A DNA stretch of 64,000 nt from Mikania micrantha (taxonomy: Eukaryota; Streptophyta; Magnoliopsida; Asterales; Asteraceae): NCBI GenBank assembly GCA_009363875.1, contig CM018692.1, forward strand, positions 88,812,137-88,876,136. The letters run 5' to 3'. Position numbers and translations under genes: made by a program. The notes beneath the pieces were generated by a model, which was not told the DNA's origin, searched no databases, and saw only the letters and a list, made by a program, of their open reading frames with translations. Shown here piece after piece: positions 32,615 through 45,264 of this stretch. Each line of letters starts with the position of its first letter. Position 1 is the stretch's first letter.

Positions 32615-33697
32615 GGCATGATGTAAGTTGCATTTGCTACATTTGGGGTGTTTGCCTGCATAGGCTCCTGACCTTTGGTAGCGTAAGCCTGAGACGACCC
32701 AAACTTACGTTGTTGTGGTGGAGGTTGGAGAGTGGAAGTTTTGCTCTCGGTGCTGTCCCATTTGCGCTTGTTACCAGTGGTTGTAGTTACAGCACCACGG
32801 GGTGGTAAGAGTTCTTATGCAACAGCTGAATCAGTGAGCTTGTGGGTTAATCGCACGGCTTGTTGCATGGTGATGGGGTCAGCAGAGAGTACCATGCCCT
32901 GAATTTGAGGTGGCAGTCCCTCAATATACTTCTCTATGTGCTTGTAGGGTGGGGTTACCATTTCCGGGCACAGGTGTGCCAGCTCATATGACCGGGCAGT
33001 GTATACCTCGACCTCGGAACCAATCATCTTGTGGTTCCAGAACTCAGTTTCCAGTTCCTGCGCTTCACCGCGAGGACAGTATTCGCGGTTCAACATCCTC
33101 TTAAAGTCATCCCAAGGTAGGGCGTTGGCTGCATCTAGCCCTAAGTTCTGAACATTGGCGTTCCACCACGTGAGGGCAACTCCCTCAAGAGTTCCGGCAG
33201 CGAACTTGACCCTGTCATCGTTCCTGTAGTTGCTCATTAAAAAAGGCCGACTCCGCCTTTTCCATCCAGCGTAATAACCCAACGGCTCCCTCAGTTCCAC
33301 TGAATGAGTGGGGTTTTCAATCCAGGAACATTTTGAATGTGCAGAGGGGAGGGTTGGGTTTGCTCCTGAGATATGCAAAGAATAATGTTGGATTCAGTAT
33401 CGGGTAAATGCGTAGAATTGGAAACGAGTGATTGTGGTGCAAGGTGAATATAGAATAAGATTCTTCACCTTGGTTCAGTGGGTTTTGATTACGGGTAGCT
33501 TCCAGTGCAGCAAGCGCCTCCTCAACCTGTTCGTTGATGAGTGCTTTTAGTTCAGCTGGTGTCAACCTGATGTTCCCACTTCCTCCCGTATTGCTGCGTC
33601 CTCCACGTCTTCCAGCCACGATCTTCATAGCGAGAATAAGTGTTAGTGTTTGTCTAATGACTAATGTAGTGTGTGCGGTAGGTACTGTAAGAAACAT
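32615..33697 (-). pseudogene. Gypsy gag (family 1 element)
   Basis: The start region 33697-33317 includes AGRRGGRSNTGGSG and LTPAELKALINEQ. It shifts into 33378-32815, which carries the capsid motifs FAAGTLEGVALTWWN, NREYCPRGEAQELE and HIEKYIEGLPPQIQ. The C-terminal part with the first zinc cluster runs down to 32434 in broken frames. The natural start is probably near 33630 (MKIVAGRRGGR) rather than the upstream ATG at 33697, because Gag proteins of this group begin with such a basic stretch. It directly follows the primer site and a short leader. Confidence 0.85.
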
Positions 33698-33868
33698 GTA
33701 GAGCTATCGGCTCCTCCCGTCATGGGTAGTCACATGCGATGATGAATGTGATGCATAATAGATGTGACATGTGAGCAAGTATCACAATACTAAGCACTAA
33801 GTGTCGTGTGGATACTAATGGTCATAGACTAAGTTCAATAAATGCAAACCTAATTCGCAATAACCGAA

Positions 33869-33881
33869 GGCTCTGATACCA
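33869..33881 (-). promoter_or_regulatory. Primer-binding site, initiator-Met tRNA
   Basis: TGGTATCAGAGCC on the minus strand lies three bases from the LTR end at 33885. This proves that the 33885-36681 copy is the 5' LTR of a minus-strand element. Confidence 0.92.
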
Positions 33882-33884
33882 ATC

Positions 33885-36681
33885 TGTCGCACCCCGGCCT
33901 TCCCATCCTAGACGGGGGCGCGACTGGACTGAATCGAGCAGGATCGCAGTCTCCGGTCACACGGTTGCAAGACCTACATGTCTGGTTGCATACGTACATC
34001 CAATAACTTGGATAAAACAATTTTTGTAAAATCAGAGTTGCGGAAGTTTGATAGTATCAACATAGATAAGGTTCATAAGTTGCGAAAGCGTTAATTTAAA
34101 AGTTTTCAAAACAACATAAGTTTAATGTTTGCGGAAGCTATTAAAGATGTTTAATATTACATAACATATCAAAATGATAAATGTTCTCAAAACATCCTAA
34201 GACACTAAAGCTGATGCATGGGACTCCATCCTAGAATCCTATCCTCGAGTGCGTGCCTTAGCTACATGAGAAAACATGCGGTAAAAAGGGTCAACACAAA
34301 GGTTGGTGAGAGTACAGGTTTATCATAAGCAATAAACATCCAATGTTTAAAGTAAGAGTCGTTATTTACATATCATTACAATGCAGTATCGATTGATAGC
34401 TAGTCAATACAGTTATATTATATGCGGCGTCGTACCGAAGCTGACAGTTGTGCCTCCCACCATGTCCATCACAAGACAATGGCAAAGTGTTGGTCAATAC
34501 TGCACCCATTCCAACCTCCAGTCGGGTTGGCCTCCCAGGCGCGATGGGTGGGGCTTGTCAGGCCCAAATAGTACTATTCAAGATTACCACACTAGGCGCT
34601 ACGCGCTACTAATGGTCCGTGGAGTATCGCGAGGACTTTTAGTTGTGATGTGGTCCACACATATACATATAGTGATAAAGCATGTCCATACGTTAATAAA
34701 ATGAGGAGTTGTTCAAAAACAGTTGTAATGCATTGTTTTCTCCCCCAAAGGTGAGAAAAGTAAAAGGGGCCGTGAACTCACTTGTTAAGCAGTTCCGGTG
34801 TGATTGTGTGTTTGCTACCTGCGAGTGTAGCAGTCCTGGTAGTAAGCACCTATAACCATATATGTGTGAGTATGTGTTTTGTTGTGTGTTGTATCCCATA
34901 CAACTCCAAGTGTCGGTGTGCTCAACCGAGTGTGTGTGTGTTGTCTGGTGAGACTCGACGAATCGTCGGTGACACGTTTGTTTTGTTAAGTCCGCTTAAT
35001 GCGTCATAAATACAAGTAGGAAACCTACATGCATCCTATGACCGCAATCGTACGACGTTCACATAAGCGACGTATAAGAATCGTAAAAGTTACTGTTTTT
35101 GGAAAGTTTCAATTTTAGGAAAGTGTAGTTATGAAATCCCATTTCATAAAGCTAATACCTTTCATATGTTTACAAAAACACTTTTAAACACTTAAAACAT
35201 GTCATTTGCACATAAATCACCATTTATGGCGTTTGCCCCAAATAAAGTTTCCTTATTTGGAAAGTATACGTTTAAATGTCCGTTTTCAAAAATCGATGTT
35301 TCCAATATCCCAATACTCAAAGTTCACCAAAACATCTAAAAACATCAAAAGCCCTCTTTTGATTTTTAAAAGTTTCCATATTTAGTAAATTTCTACAAAA
35401 TCATGTTTTTGACAAAATCAAATACCCAAATGTGTTTCTAAACACTTCAATATATATTTGACAACATCTAGACATGTCTAACATGTCTATATCATCACAA
35501 ATCTACAACATGCATCTAAAAAGTTTCCTAATATGGTAAGATGCATAACATCATCATCAAATCAACAAAACCCAATCCTAGATGATTTCTATCATCAATC
35601 TACTTCCAAATATTTCAAGAAACACTCTATACCTATTAAAAATGCGTGCATGTGAGCGGATCGGAGTTGCATGTGACCAAATACACTTGCATGTGGGTTT
35701 TCACCCATTGCATGTTCAATGTAACTATGAATAAACATGTAAAGCTACCTTAGATGCTCTAAATCACTGAGATGAATCAGGAACAAGTGCTTAGCAGCTC
35801 CAAAACCTTCTAGGAATGATTTCCTAGGAGGTTTAAGTGGTGGTGTTGATGAGAACAAGCCTCCAAGCTTCACTTACAAGCTTCAAACCTTCTAGAAGCT
35901 TCAACAATGGCTTTCAAGCTTATCAATGGAGGTTTTGCTGGTTAAATGATGAAGAAACAGAGGTAGGAACTCGAGATAGAGGTGTTATGGCCGAGAGAAT
36001 AGGATTTGAATGATTAAAAGTGAGATAGGTTGAGTGTAAATCTCATTTTGCTATCTGAGTCTGGCAGGCGTATCGCCTGGCATGGCTCACTGAGGCCAGG
36101 CGTACCGCGTGGGAGCTTCTCGACGGGCTGCCTCCTTTTCTTCTCGCGCGCACCGCCTCAGTTGGGTGGCTGGGTCGAGGCGTAGCGTCTGGGCCTCCAG
36201 GCAAGCCCAATAAGCCCAGTTTCATTGTTTCGATCCGTTTTTCGATTATTTCACGCTTATAACTCATTTTTTAACATCGATTGACCTTGATTACTAATGT
36301 TCGGTCATCTGTGACTCGATTGTCATTCAATCGTTTGTTCACCAACGTTCGTGAGACTCGTGTGTGTTTCGATAATTCCTCGAATTATCGGTGATTGTTT
36401 GCGTTCGTTGCTACGAACAGTTTGCATGCTTGATTAACCATAATCAACATGTATTGCACAATCCAATAATTCCCCGAATTATTGTTTCGTGTTTGTGTTT
36501 GCCACCCTTGGTTTCCAAAACCAATGTGCAATGTACGGTTTGATAGTTCCTCGAACTATCGTTTCGCAGTTGTGTGTTTAACTCATCTAATTAAACATAA
36601 TTAAATGAAATGCAACAAGTATGAATGTGAAATGTAAAAAATGTAAGAGTTGCAATTTACCTGAAATTGCCGGGTGTCACA
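33885..36681 (-). repeat. Gypsy 5' LTR, family 1, right copy (2.8 kb)
   Basis: It pairs with 21617-24438. In sense orientation it runs from TGTGACACCCGG to CCGGGGTGCGACA, followed by the primer site. It carries the same donor-like (34781) and acceptor-like motifs, and AT-rich U3. Differences from the left copy are scattered substitutions and small indels, so the insertion is not very recent. A foreign gag flanks it at 36682. Confidence 0.9.
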
Positions 36682-37643
36682 CTATTCATCATCTCAATTC
36701 ATTATCTTTTTGTTCAAATTTGATGTTATGGATTCCGCACATGATATCTAGTTATACCATATCATTTAGATCCTAATATCGGACCTACAGATTGTTGTGA
36801 AGAGTATCTTTGGTTGTCGCTGGGCTCCCACTTTCGCTTGTTGTCAGTTTGCTTCAGGAGCTCGTCCCTCTTCGGCAACTTTCCTTGTGCTACCTCTTGG
36901 TCCGTCAGATGATGAGCCAACCGTATTGTGGGTTGGATGAGTGTGGGGTTTGTCGTGGTCACCATGCTCTGGATCTGCTCAGGTAGTCCGCTGACGTACT
37001 GATTAATTTTCTTATATTTCGGGGTCATCATTCCCGGACATAACTTACATAGTTTGTGAAATCCAGTCGTGTACTGTTCAATTTCGAATCCCACCATCTT
37101 GTGGACCCAGAATTCTTCTTCTAGCTTCTTGATTTCATTTCAAGGGCAGTACTCCTCCTTGAGCATCCTCATGAACTCCTTCCAAGATATCGATTTGGCT
37201 ATCCCAGACCTAGTGTCTAGATATAGGAGTTCCACCACGTGAGGGCTTGGCCCTCAAGGGTTCCAGTAGCAAATTTGACTTTGTTCTCCTCTGTGCAGCC
37301 ACACATGGAGAACACAGATTCAGCCTTTTCTAGCCAACGGAGCAGTCCCATTGCCCCTTTGGTCTCTTTAAATGTGTGTGGGTGACAGCTTTGGAATGTT
37401 TTAAACGAATATCCTTTGGTGTTTCTCTGGGATCATGCGTTTCAGTAGTCAAGTTTGCGTGTTAGAGTTTGTGTTTCGTTGTACTGCGTTAGTCAAGATA
37501 ATGTTAGTTTTTACTTCGTAATCCGCGATCGCCTTGTTGACCCTCTGTTCCAGCATGGATATTATTGTCGCGGAACCAACTGTTTGATTGTTGGCACGCA
37601 AGTAAGGTCCTCTACCGACCATTTTGTTAGTATCTATATACAA
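36682..37643 (-). pseudogene. gag fragment of another Gypsy element
   Basis: 37643-37449 reads as a Gag start (KMVGRGPYLRANN, then a Glu/Lys-rich helix). 37440-37100 is the capsid region in broken frames. 37097-36762 is open with TTGFHKLCKLCPGMMTPKYK, INQYVSGLPEQIQ and HHLTDQEVAQGKLPKR, the usual C-terminal end of the retrotransposon Gag domain. It is cut at 36682 by the family 1 LTR. No pol of this element is found on the other side of that insertion. Confidence 0.8.
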
Positions 37644-37839
37644 TAGATAATGTGTTACTTACTATTAGAGTCAGGTGTGTGTTAGCATGCATACAAGTAT
37701 AACATCTTATTATTAATTTTCAAAAGCACAACCATGCTTTTAAGTTTGATCTCTACTATCCCAAAATGATTTCATGGGCACAACCCGCCCATTATAGGTT
37801 TCAGCACTACTACAGAAATAAAAATACGCCTAACACTAA

Positions 37840-38280
37840 GTAGCTGATGAAATGGTGGAAACTGAGTTCCCACTGTCTGCTGGGCCATCGTCCCATCCTC
37901 GAAGGGTTCTTTCTGTTCGTCCTCAAATGGTTCTTCTTCATCTTCAAACGGCTCCTCCTCCTCAGGTGCCGGCTCGGCTGCTAACTAAGCAGCAAATGCT
38001 CCAACCATGGCCTCGGCCGCATCGGCTCGTGCCTCAGCTACGACAACTCGGGCCATAGCTAACCCAAGCCTAGCCTCTACCAGCTCCAGTCGGGCAACGA
38101 CCTCGTCCAGTCGGCTGTCCGATCGATGTGTCAAGTCGACCAAATTATTATGCATCCGATCGGTGTCGGCTAGCTCCTCCTCTTGCTGGGCCACTCGCTG
38201 GGATGTGCGGTGCACTTCTACGAGCAATCCGGTGATCGCCCTTGATGCCTCCCGCATATTACGGATTACTCGATCCGTGG
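37840..38280 (-). pseudogene. Coiled-coil ORF upstream of gag
   Basis: 38257-37985 encodes 90 residues rich in Ala, Glu and Arg with heptad-like spacing (RVAQQEEELADTDRMHNNL, LDEVVARLELVEARLG), predicted coiled coil. After one stop the frame continues with Glu-rich EEEEPFEDEE repeats to about 37860. It is in the same orientation as the gag below it and may be an N-terminal extension or extra ORF of that element. I do not know its function. The upstream end is cut by an LTR starting at 38287. Confidence 0.5.
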
Positions 38281-38286
38281 TGGCAA

Positions 38287-39480
38287 TGTCACACCCTCAA
38301 TTTCCCACTAACATAATCATATCGTTTAAGGTGTGACAAACCAGGATCTAAGTCATTAGACTTAGAGACAAACCTCTATATGCTTTTCAAACATAAATTC
38401 GGTCACAAATGTAATAAACAAAAGTAACGTTGCGGAAGTGTTTGAAAAACCAAAGCAAAACATTGCAGTTGCAAAAATATAAATTACAATGCCCAATGTT
38501 TTAATTCAATCAAACAAATGTAAAATAATGCATGAGACTCTGTCATCCTAGTCGCTGCTTGCTTGTACAGGTGTCTTAGCGTCCTGAGAAAACATGTAAG
38601 TATAGTCAACACAAAGGTTGGTGTGTACACAGGTGTGTATAAATAATCACAAATATTTGAAGCTAACTGTTTGAATGTTGGTTGCCTTTCCACTATTGTC
38701 TAACACAAACAATAGTAATGTTTGATTTGGTAAGTTAAACACTTGCGTAGATCTACCATCTACCAATTGAGGCTTGTCAAACCCAATAGATCTATCTTCA
38801 ACTACCACGCTTTGCACTACGGCAAACTAATCGGTTCGTTCGATATGTAAGGACTTCTAGTGTTATGTTTGCACTTATAGTAAAAATAGCTAACTCATGT
38901 AAGTGATACGTATCTAAAAAAGTTTGTTTGCACATGTTTTCTCCCCCAAAACAGTAAAAGTAAAAAGGGTCGTGTATGCACCTTAGAATGCAAATCGAAT
39001 GCTCAAATACTCGTGAACTCACATAGATTACCTTCTACGAGGAAGGTGTGTTATTACAATAATATTGTGTTATTTGTAAAGTCAACTCGTGTTCGTATTT
39101 CTATATGTGTCAACTCACATATACTTGGATTGTTCAAAACATACATACAAAAGTATGCATGGTTTTGAATTCGTTTGTTTAAATCGTATAAGCATATACG
39201 ATTTCATTTTAAGACATGTAAGTATACGCAATTAGGCTTTTGGTCAAAATATAATATTTATCATTTCATTTTTTTGGGATTTCATTTCGGTTCCAACGTA
39301 ATTTGAACGGATTAAAATGGAGTTGAAACGAGAAAGATATAACAAAAATAACAAAAAAGGCATGTTGTGCAAAAACCGGTGGGACTCATGCTTGAACCCG
39401 CAACCTTCCACACTGAACACATACACATTACCATCTCAGCCCGCTAGGGTTTTGCAATATGATTTCGTTTTTAATTTTTA
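38287..39480 (-). repeat. Gypsy LTR fragment, family 4
   Basis: In sense orientation it ends GAAATTGAGGGTGTGACA at 38287, without a primer site, abutting the coiled-coil ORF. It carries an acceptor-like CATGTTTTCTCAG (near 38590), CCCTTTTTACTTTTACTG (near 38960) and a donor-like TATGTGAGTTCACGA (intron side from 39022). The outer edge is unclear and 39480 is an estimate. Confidence 0.55.
39355..39440 (-). repeat. Possible tRNA-like (SINE) relic
   Basis: On the minus strand GGGCTGAGATGG and, about 45 bp on, GCGGGTTCAAGCATG resemble Pol III box A and box B. No TSD or clear ends are seen, so it is only a candidate. Confidence 0.3.
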
Positions 39481-40565
39481 TAAGCTCTAACAGCCCAGTT
39501 CCCCTTTGTTAACCAACCGAACCTTCCAAGTCCCAATTGATACATGATTCGAACCCGATCGGTCCCCGAACCATGGGGCTTTCGTTCCAGGGATCCAAAT
39601 GACCCTGTACGTGATTTTAATTCGAAAATAAATCACTATAACCCAATTATTTGGGTGTATGCATGTTAGAACTTGAGTCCTAAGATTCACCAATCAACTA
39701 AACCAAATTAGTTTATATTAATCATTAAAATCATAGCTTTTTTATTAATCAAGAGATTTCAAAACTATCAGTACCATTAAATTGAATTTTCATTGCCGAT
39801 TGACCCAATAACCCCAATTCGTTTTATCCCAAGAAGCCTATCAATCGAAGCTATACAATTTGTTGTTGTTTGATGAAATTAAAAGAGTGTTTTCAGTAAA
39901 CAGAGAGTTTTGAAACTCTCTGTAATATTTGGTTTGATTTTCAATCTCATTTGAATCCAAACGCCCAAAAAGTTTTGTATGATGAACCCTAGAACTCGAT
40001 TTCACCCAATTCGTTGTAGTTAGATGAAATCATCATAGGGTTTTTGTTAAACACATCATTGCAAAGCTATTGATGTGATTTAATTTGATGTTCGAATTCG
40101 TTTGGTTAGAAACCTCTAAATCATATTAACGAAAGAACCCTACAAGTCAAATTCGTGTAATTCGATATTAGAACCCCAAATTAGTAAAGGGCTTTGCTTA
40201 AACATGTTGGAATGAATGTGTAGGTGTTGGTAATTACCTAGATTGACTTCGAATTGATGTTCCACTCTCTTTCTACAATATCTCACTCGATTCTCGACCA
40301 TTTCAAGCATTTTTTGGTTACAAAACGACCATCTCATCACGTAGATCACGGAAGTACAAAGGATTCAAGCTTTTATCCACCATTTTTGAGGTAAATCCCT
40401 AGTTTTATTTCGGTTTTAGGGTGTGTCACGACCCCTTATAGTTATTGTGTTCTAACCGGTTTAAAACCTTAGAAACCATGAGATAAGCTATTGTGAACCA
40501 TTAGGAAGCTTTGGAAATGAATCTGTAACAGGTAGGATTCAAAGGAAGACGAGGAGGGCTATGGT

Positions 40566-41105
40566 TCGTGTTAAGGTTCGATCAGGCGAACCTGGTGCAG
40601 ATGGCCGAACCTTCCAAGGGGGCCGAACCCTTGTCGAACTAAGTTGCATGGCCACGAACCTGCATACCTGGCCGCACCTCCTGTGAGCGAAACCTTGGCC
40701 GAACCTAGAAGCTTCTTTCTTAGCCGAACCTTCCATGGCAGCCGAACCCTTGACCAACGAACCCTACATCAACTAAATTCTGATAAGCTACGAACCTGTG
40801 ACAAACCAGGAGCCACGAACCATGTGTTCACGAACCCACAAATTACATTGAACTAGCCGAACCTTACTTGCTGCTAAACCCACTCTCTTGGCCGGATTTA
40901 AGAGTTGCAAACCTCAGTACTTGGTCGAACCTTAGAACCCTTAGATCAACTACATGGGCAGTGAACCTACTACGGCCGAACCCTTGTGCCCGAACCTTGA
41001 GGGAGCTGTGAACCTAGGGTGTATCCCCTAAACTGGCCGAACCTTGGATCATCCAACCCGGTTGATAGGATCGAACCTAGGACCCATTTATATGGTTACG
41101 AACCT
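40566..41105 (+). repeat. CGAACC word array
   Basis: About twenty CGAACC/GAACCT words occur in 540 bp at irregular spacing, between the donor-like site near 40391 and the exon-like block at 41894. Same position and strand as in the solo LTR. Confidence 0.82.
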
Positions 41106-42509
41106 AAGTTTTCGCAGGGGTATTAGACCACACGATAGCGTACAAGGAAGATACTCTTGCGTATGAGTGTGAGTGCATGGGAACAACATGTGTGTATTGG
41201 GTGCATGGGAATAATACTAGTGTCCATTTCCAATAATAAAGAGTGATTAAGACAATTATGGGTTAGGGTTTCAATAACAAAAGTTTTCTTAAAACACACT
41301 AACAACTCAACATGAGTGTTAACCAAATTAAATTAGGTTAAAACATTTGGAAAATTATCATGAGTTCATGTGGATCAAAACAAAGGCTTAAAGGATGGAG
41401 TATTAGTTTAATTATTAACACTAATCTTAGAAAAAGTCCTAATACGGATAATTAACATGATGAGTTAATTATCTATGTAAAGTTATTCAAAGAATTCGAA
41501 TTGTGATCATTTGGAAATCAAGGAATAGTAATGGGCCGAGATGGGCCCAATGGGCTTAATTAAGCCCATCATGTGTTAATTGTTATTTTAATTAAAGTTA
41601 ACGATGTTTTAATAAAAGAAAATGAATTGTGAACTTGTTTTAAATTAAATTAAATGATTTTCTAAATTTATGTTTAACTTTAGATGAGTTAAATTAAAAA
41701 CATATTAATTAAGACTTGATAAGATTAACTGTGGGATAAGGGTTACCATTGGGTATCTAAGTTAGACTAGTTAGATGAAACCTTAGAAGCACATTAGTAA
41801 TATAGGACACTTAGTTGCACATTGAGACCAAACCTTAGATACGACGACTAAAACGTATACTTATCATATTCGAATTATTTTAAAACAATTCAGGAACTGA
41901 AGATACATAGTCTACAAACAAAGAGCGCGCATTTTGGGGTAGTACAGTACAGAGCAACACAGGTGAGTTCATTGCCCCTTTTCTAAACATTTTGTTTTTA
42001 AACGCGGTGCTAAGAAGCATGCGTAAACTGTTTTATTTAAATTGTGTTACGTATATGCTTTTCATTATTATTGCTTATTGTATACGTTGCTGATACTCCT
42101 AGACTCCTGTCTAGGTAACTGCTACGCAGAATTAACTAAAAAGTTAATTAAATTACTCTTATGAGTAATACCCTAATTCTAAAAACTCTAAACAAACCCT
42201 TAGTCCATCAAGCTCAAATTCAAGAATCTAAATTCAAAGTGGAATCAAAAGAACTAAAGCTTAAGATCAAATTCAATGGAATCTAATCCAGGGTGTGATC
42301 AGTAAACTAATGATCCTAATCAAGAATCTATAATCATTGTGGAATCATGAAAATCAAAAGATCAGAATCAAGAGAATCAAGTGAATCATGGAAATCATAA
42401 CCGTGTGTGAATAATGGAAATAATGAAATCATTAAGATCTAATGAAATCATTAATTGCTTTAATTAAGGTGGATGTCAGTTTTATAGAAATCAAGACCAC
42501 GTGTAACAC

Positions 42510-42735
42510 ACGGAAAGTCCCGGCATAAATAGTTAACTCTTGTAGTCAAGCTATATGGGCAATAACGGAAACTATTAAAAAATAAAAATAAGGAGAATCA
42601 AAGAAGATCAAGAATCAAAGGATATCCTTAAAGTCCCGGCATGTACAGTAGACCAATGGGTCAAGCTGATATGGGCATCATTAAAGTCCCGACACATACA
42701 GGTAGACTCCTTGTGGGTCATGCCTGATATGAGCC
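42510..42735 (+). repeat. Local repeat with AAGTCCCGGCA units
   Basis: Three diverged units of about 60-75 bp begin AAGTCCCGGCA/AAGTCCCGACA and contain GTAGAC..GGGTCA..CTGATATGGGC. They lie in the putative second intron of the plus-strand LTR. Confidence 0.6.
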
Positions 42736-42936
42736 ACGTGTGAGAGGGTACAACTTCGACAACCACCAACAACTAAGTCTAATTGATTGAGTCAAATAAG
42801 GCCCAATCATCATGTCTTAGTTGTATTTAAATGTTTAGTTATTAATTTAATTACTCATTTAATATTATATTTCTACAAATGCTTTGGAGTGAAATGCTTA
42901 ATTATCATTAACAACAATATGCTAAGCAGTCCGGTA

Positions 42937-43229
42937 TGTGGTGGGACGGTGTCTGGGGCTTGTCCCCTACATATGCCTTATATATAAGCATATTTGATTG
43001 GATAACATAGGTGGTTGTTGATGAGCTTAAGGTTGTTATTTCGGGGGATCAAGGTAAACATTTTCAGGGTAATCAAATTCTATGAATCAGATACTATGAA
43101 ATCAAAGATGTGGAATGAAACGTTTAATTATCACTAGGAACAATATATCTAGTGGTTTAGTATGTGGTGGGACGGTGGCTGGGCGGGCGGTAAGTTCGAC
43201 CCTACATATGCCCTATATATAAGCATACT
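42937..43229 (+). promoter_or_regulatory. Two TATA-like cassettes
   Basis: The copies at 42937-42992 and 43163-43229 both read GTGGTGGGACGGTG...CATATGCC(C/T)TATATATAAGCATA. They are about 225 bp apart, each followed by GGATRGYATAGGTGGTT, so the unit was duplicated with flanks. Confidence 0.75.
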
Positions 43230-43655
43230 GAACTGGATGGTATAGGTGGTTAATGGTGAGGTTAAGGTTGTCATTTATAGGTTATTCAAATTCATTTTTA
43301 TAAAACTACATGAACTCACCAACCATGTGTTGACTTTATTTTTGCATGACTTCTCAGGTGACGAGCAGGTCAACTAGGGAGTTATTTCTTTTGGACTAGG
43401 ATACCAGTTAGAGGACCTAGCTTTTCGAACCTGCATATATTTGAATCATCATTTCACAGATAATTTCGTATATCCTGTGCAGATACAAGATTGAAGACTT
43501 GTGATGTTGACAGTAGATTTACATTGTTAAATTATGAACTAAACTGATGTAATTTAACTTTGTAATTCTATTTTCATTTAGCGGTTTCTCATTTATATAT
43601 CATGTGCAATGTAAACAATCTGATCATTCCAATTATCACTCACGATATTGCGCCC

Positions 43656-44274
43656 CTATGACATAAGGGGAATCTAACTGTTCCTCTATAGAATCTAGTT
43701 GGCATGCAAAATCGGTAGAGATAAAACTCTGATCTGCATCAGTGTCAAATAGTATAGATGCATAAAAGCCATGTAAGAGAAATGTACCAGTGACCACGTT
43801 CGGGTCTTGGCATGCAGCTGGAGCTCCTATGGCAAAAGCTCTTCCACGGGGTGCTGGAACTGCCGGTTGTGCCTTCTTTGGGCAGTACTTTGCAAAATGG
43901 CCATGTTCGCCACAGTTATAGCATCCACCGTTGATTTGGTTGTTGGGTGGAGGGAGAGTTAAAGCAGCATTGTTGACTGCTTGATTGGGAGTCATCCTGC
44001 AATTCTGGACCCAGTGTCCTTTTCTTCCACATCCCGTGCAGAGACGACAGGGATTTCTTGCAGCATGATGATACTGGCACTTAGCACACAGAGGGTGTGG
44101 GCCAGTATATGGCTTCTTGTGCACATTCTGCGGTGCCATGGCTACTTGGTTGAGTGGTACAGCCATTATCTAGTTCTTCAGGGTCTTTTGCTTCTTCTTT
44201 AGGTGTTGGTGATGATTGGGTTTCTTGGAAGACTCTTCCTTTGGCTTGCGAGTGTCAACCTCTCTCTTCAAAGT
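43656..44274 (-). pseudogene. gag-protease, distal half (split gene)
   Basis: Read on the minus strand this continues the gag broken at 58014. It encodes a Lys-rich linker with an in-frame stop near 44167, two zinc knuckles (CTGCGRKGHWVQNC and CYNCGEHGHFAKYC) and the protease start ILFDTDADQSFIS. The catalytic triplet DTG is DTD here, so the protease would be dead. The frame is cut at about 43656, in the middle of the protease, by an LTR of opposite orientation. RT and integrase of this element are absent. Confidence 0.85.
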
Positions 44275-45124
44275 TGTCACACCCCTGCGCCGCGTGCGGA
44301 ATCCACGGCACGGTGACGTATGAACAGTTGAATCATGCACAAGTGTTGAATAAGAACAACCACAACGGATTACTAGGTTTCATAATGTTAAGACAATTGT
44401 TTAGTTACAGACAGCTATCTACCAAAAGAAAGACAACTACAGACCCAAAATATAGTTACAAAATAAGACTTCAAACAAGACAATTAAACAATCAGGATTT
44501 AGTGTGTTTCTAATCCATCCTAGCATGTTTCTTCATCTTGTTCTATCTTAGAATGGTCTCCTTAGTTGTCCCTGAGAATGTCTTAAACCTGATTACCTGA
44601 AACACGTGAAAAGTAACTGTCAACTACAGACGTAGTTGGTGAGAACAATAGGTTTAAACATTTGTAAACATGAATACATGATTTAAGGCATAGGTAAGTT
44701 AAAGCAACAAAAGATTCACACGGATGAGCTGCAACCCAAACTAACATCAAGTAAGAAAATGAGAGTAAACAGTCCAATCACTGTTCGCACGAAAGCCAAC
44801 ATATAATATCAGGTCCCAAACCACGTTTGGAGTTAGATTATGTATAGCAATTTTGAAAACCATAATGACACCAGACCTGCAGTTAGCTTTTAAAACAAAT
44901 TTAAAAGCTAACTCCATCCTGGATAAGAACCAATGTGTCCGCTTTCCCTTGTTGTGATCACCCAGTACTAACGCTAATGAATATGATACTTGATGCTTTT
45001 ACAAGTTTGTTTACAACAATAGACACCATGTTTCTGAATCTTACTTTAACCAAATGTGTTAATGCCTTATTTGATAACATGAGTTGAAAACCTAGATTTA
45101 ATTCCACGAATTAAATCCTTTGTT

Positions 45125-45264
45125 TTGAATACCATGAAATAAATCTGTTGATTTGAATACCATGAAATGAACCACTTGATTTGAATGCCATGATGTGAAC
45201 CACTTGACTTGAATACCATGATGTGAACCACTTGATTTGAATACCATGAAATAGTGACCTTGTG
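45125..45264 (-). repeat. 28-bp tandem repeat, five copies
   Basis: TTGAATACCATGAAATGAACCACTTGA-type units start at 45125, 45153, 45181, 45209 and 45237, an exact 28-bp step. The other LTR has the same array at 55084-55223. The small frames it creates (GIQ, WYSNQ repeats) are chance. Confidence 0.9.

Larger units (their letters stand above)
39481..43655 (+). repeat. Gypsy LTR, family 2-like, plus orientation, truncated
   Basis: It has the same signal order as the solo LTR at 25253: exon 1-like block with GAAGTACAAAGGATTCAAGC and donor GAG/GTAAAT (about 40391), CGAACC array, AATTCAG exon-like block 41894-41962 with donor AG/GTGAGTTCATTGCCCC, two cassettes, and acceptor TTCTCAG (43357). The last ~57 bp of the LTR, including its CA terminus, are missing: at about 43656 it joins protease-coding DNA of opposite orientation. 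The left edge is an estimate. Confidence 0.65.

Noticed and set aside
31853..32626. 257-codon plus-strand open frame
   Set aside because: It is the antisense shadow of the minus-strand protease/zinc-knuckle region, which has clear motifs.
21612..36686. CTCTT/CTATT as the TSD of the family 1 element
   Set aside because: Only four of five bases match, and the two flanks are unrelated elements, so the match may be chance.
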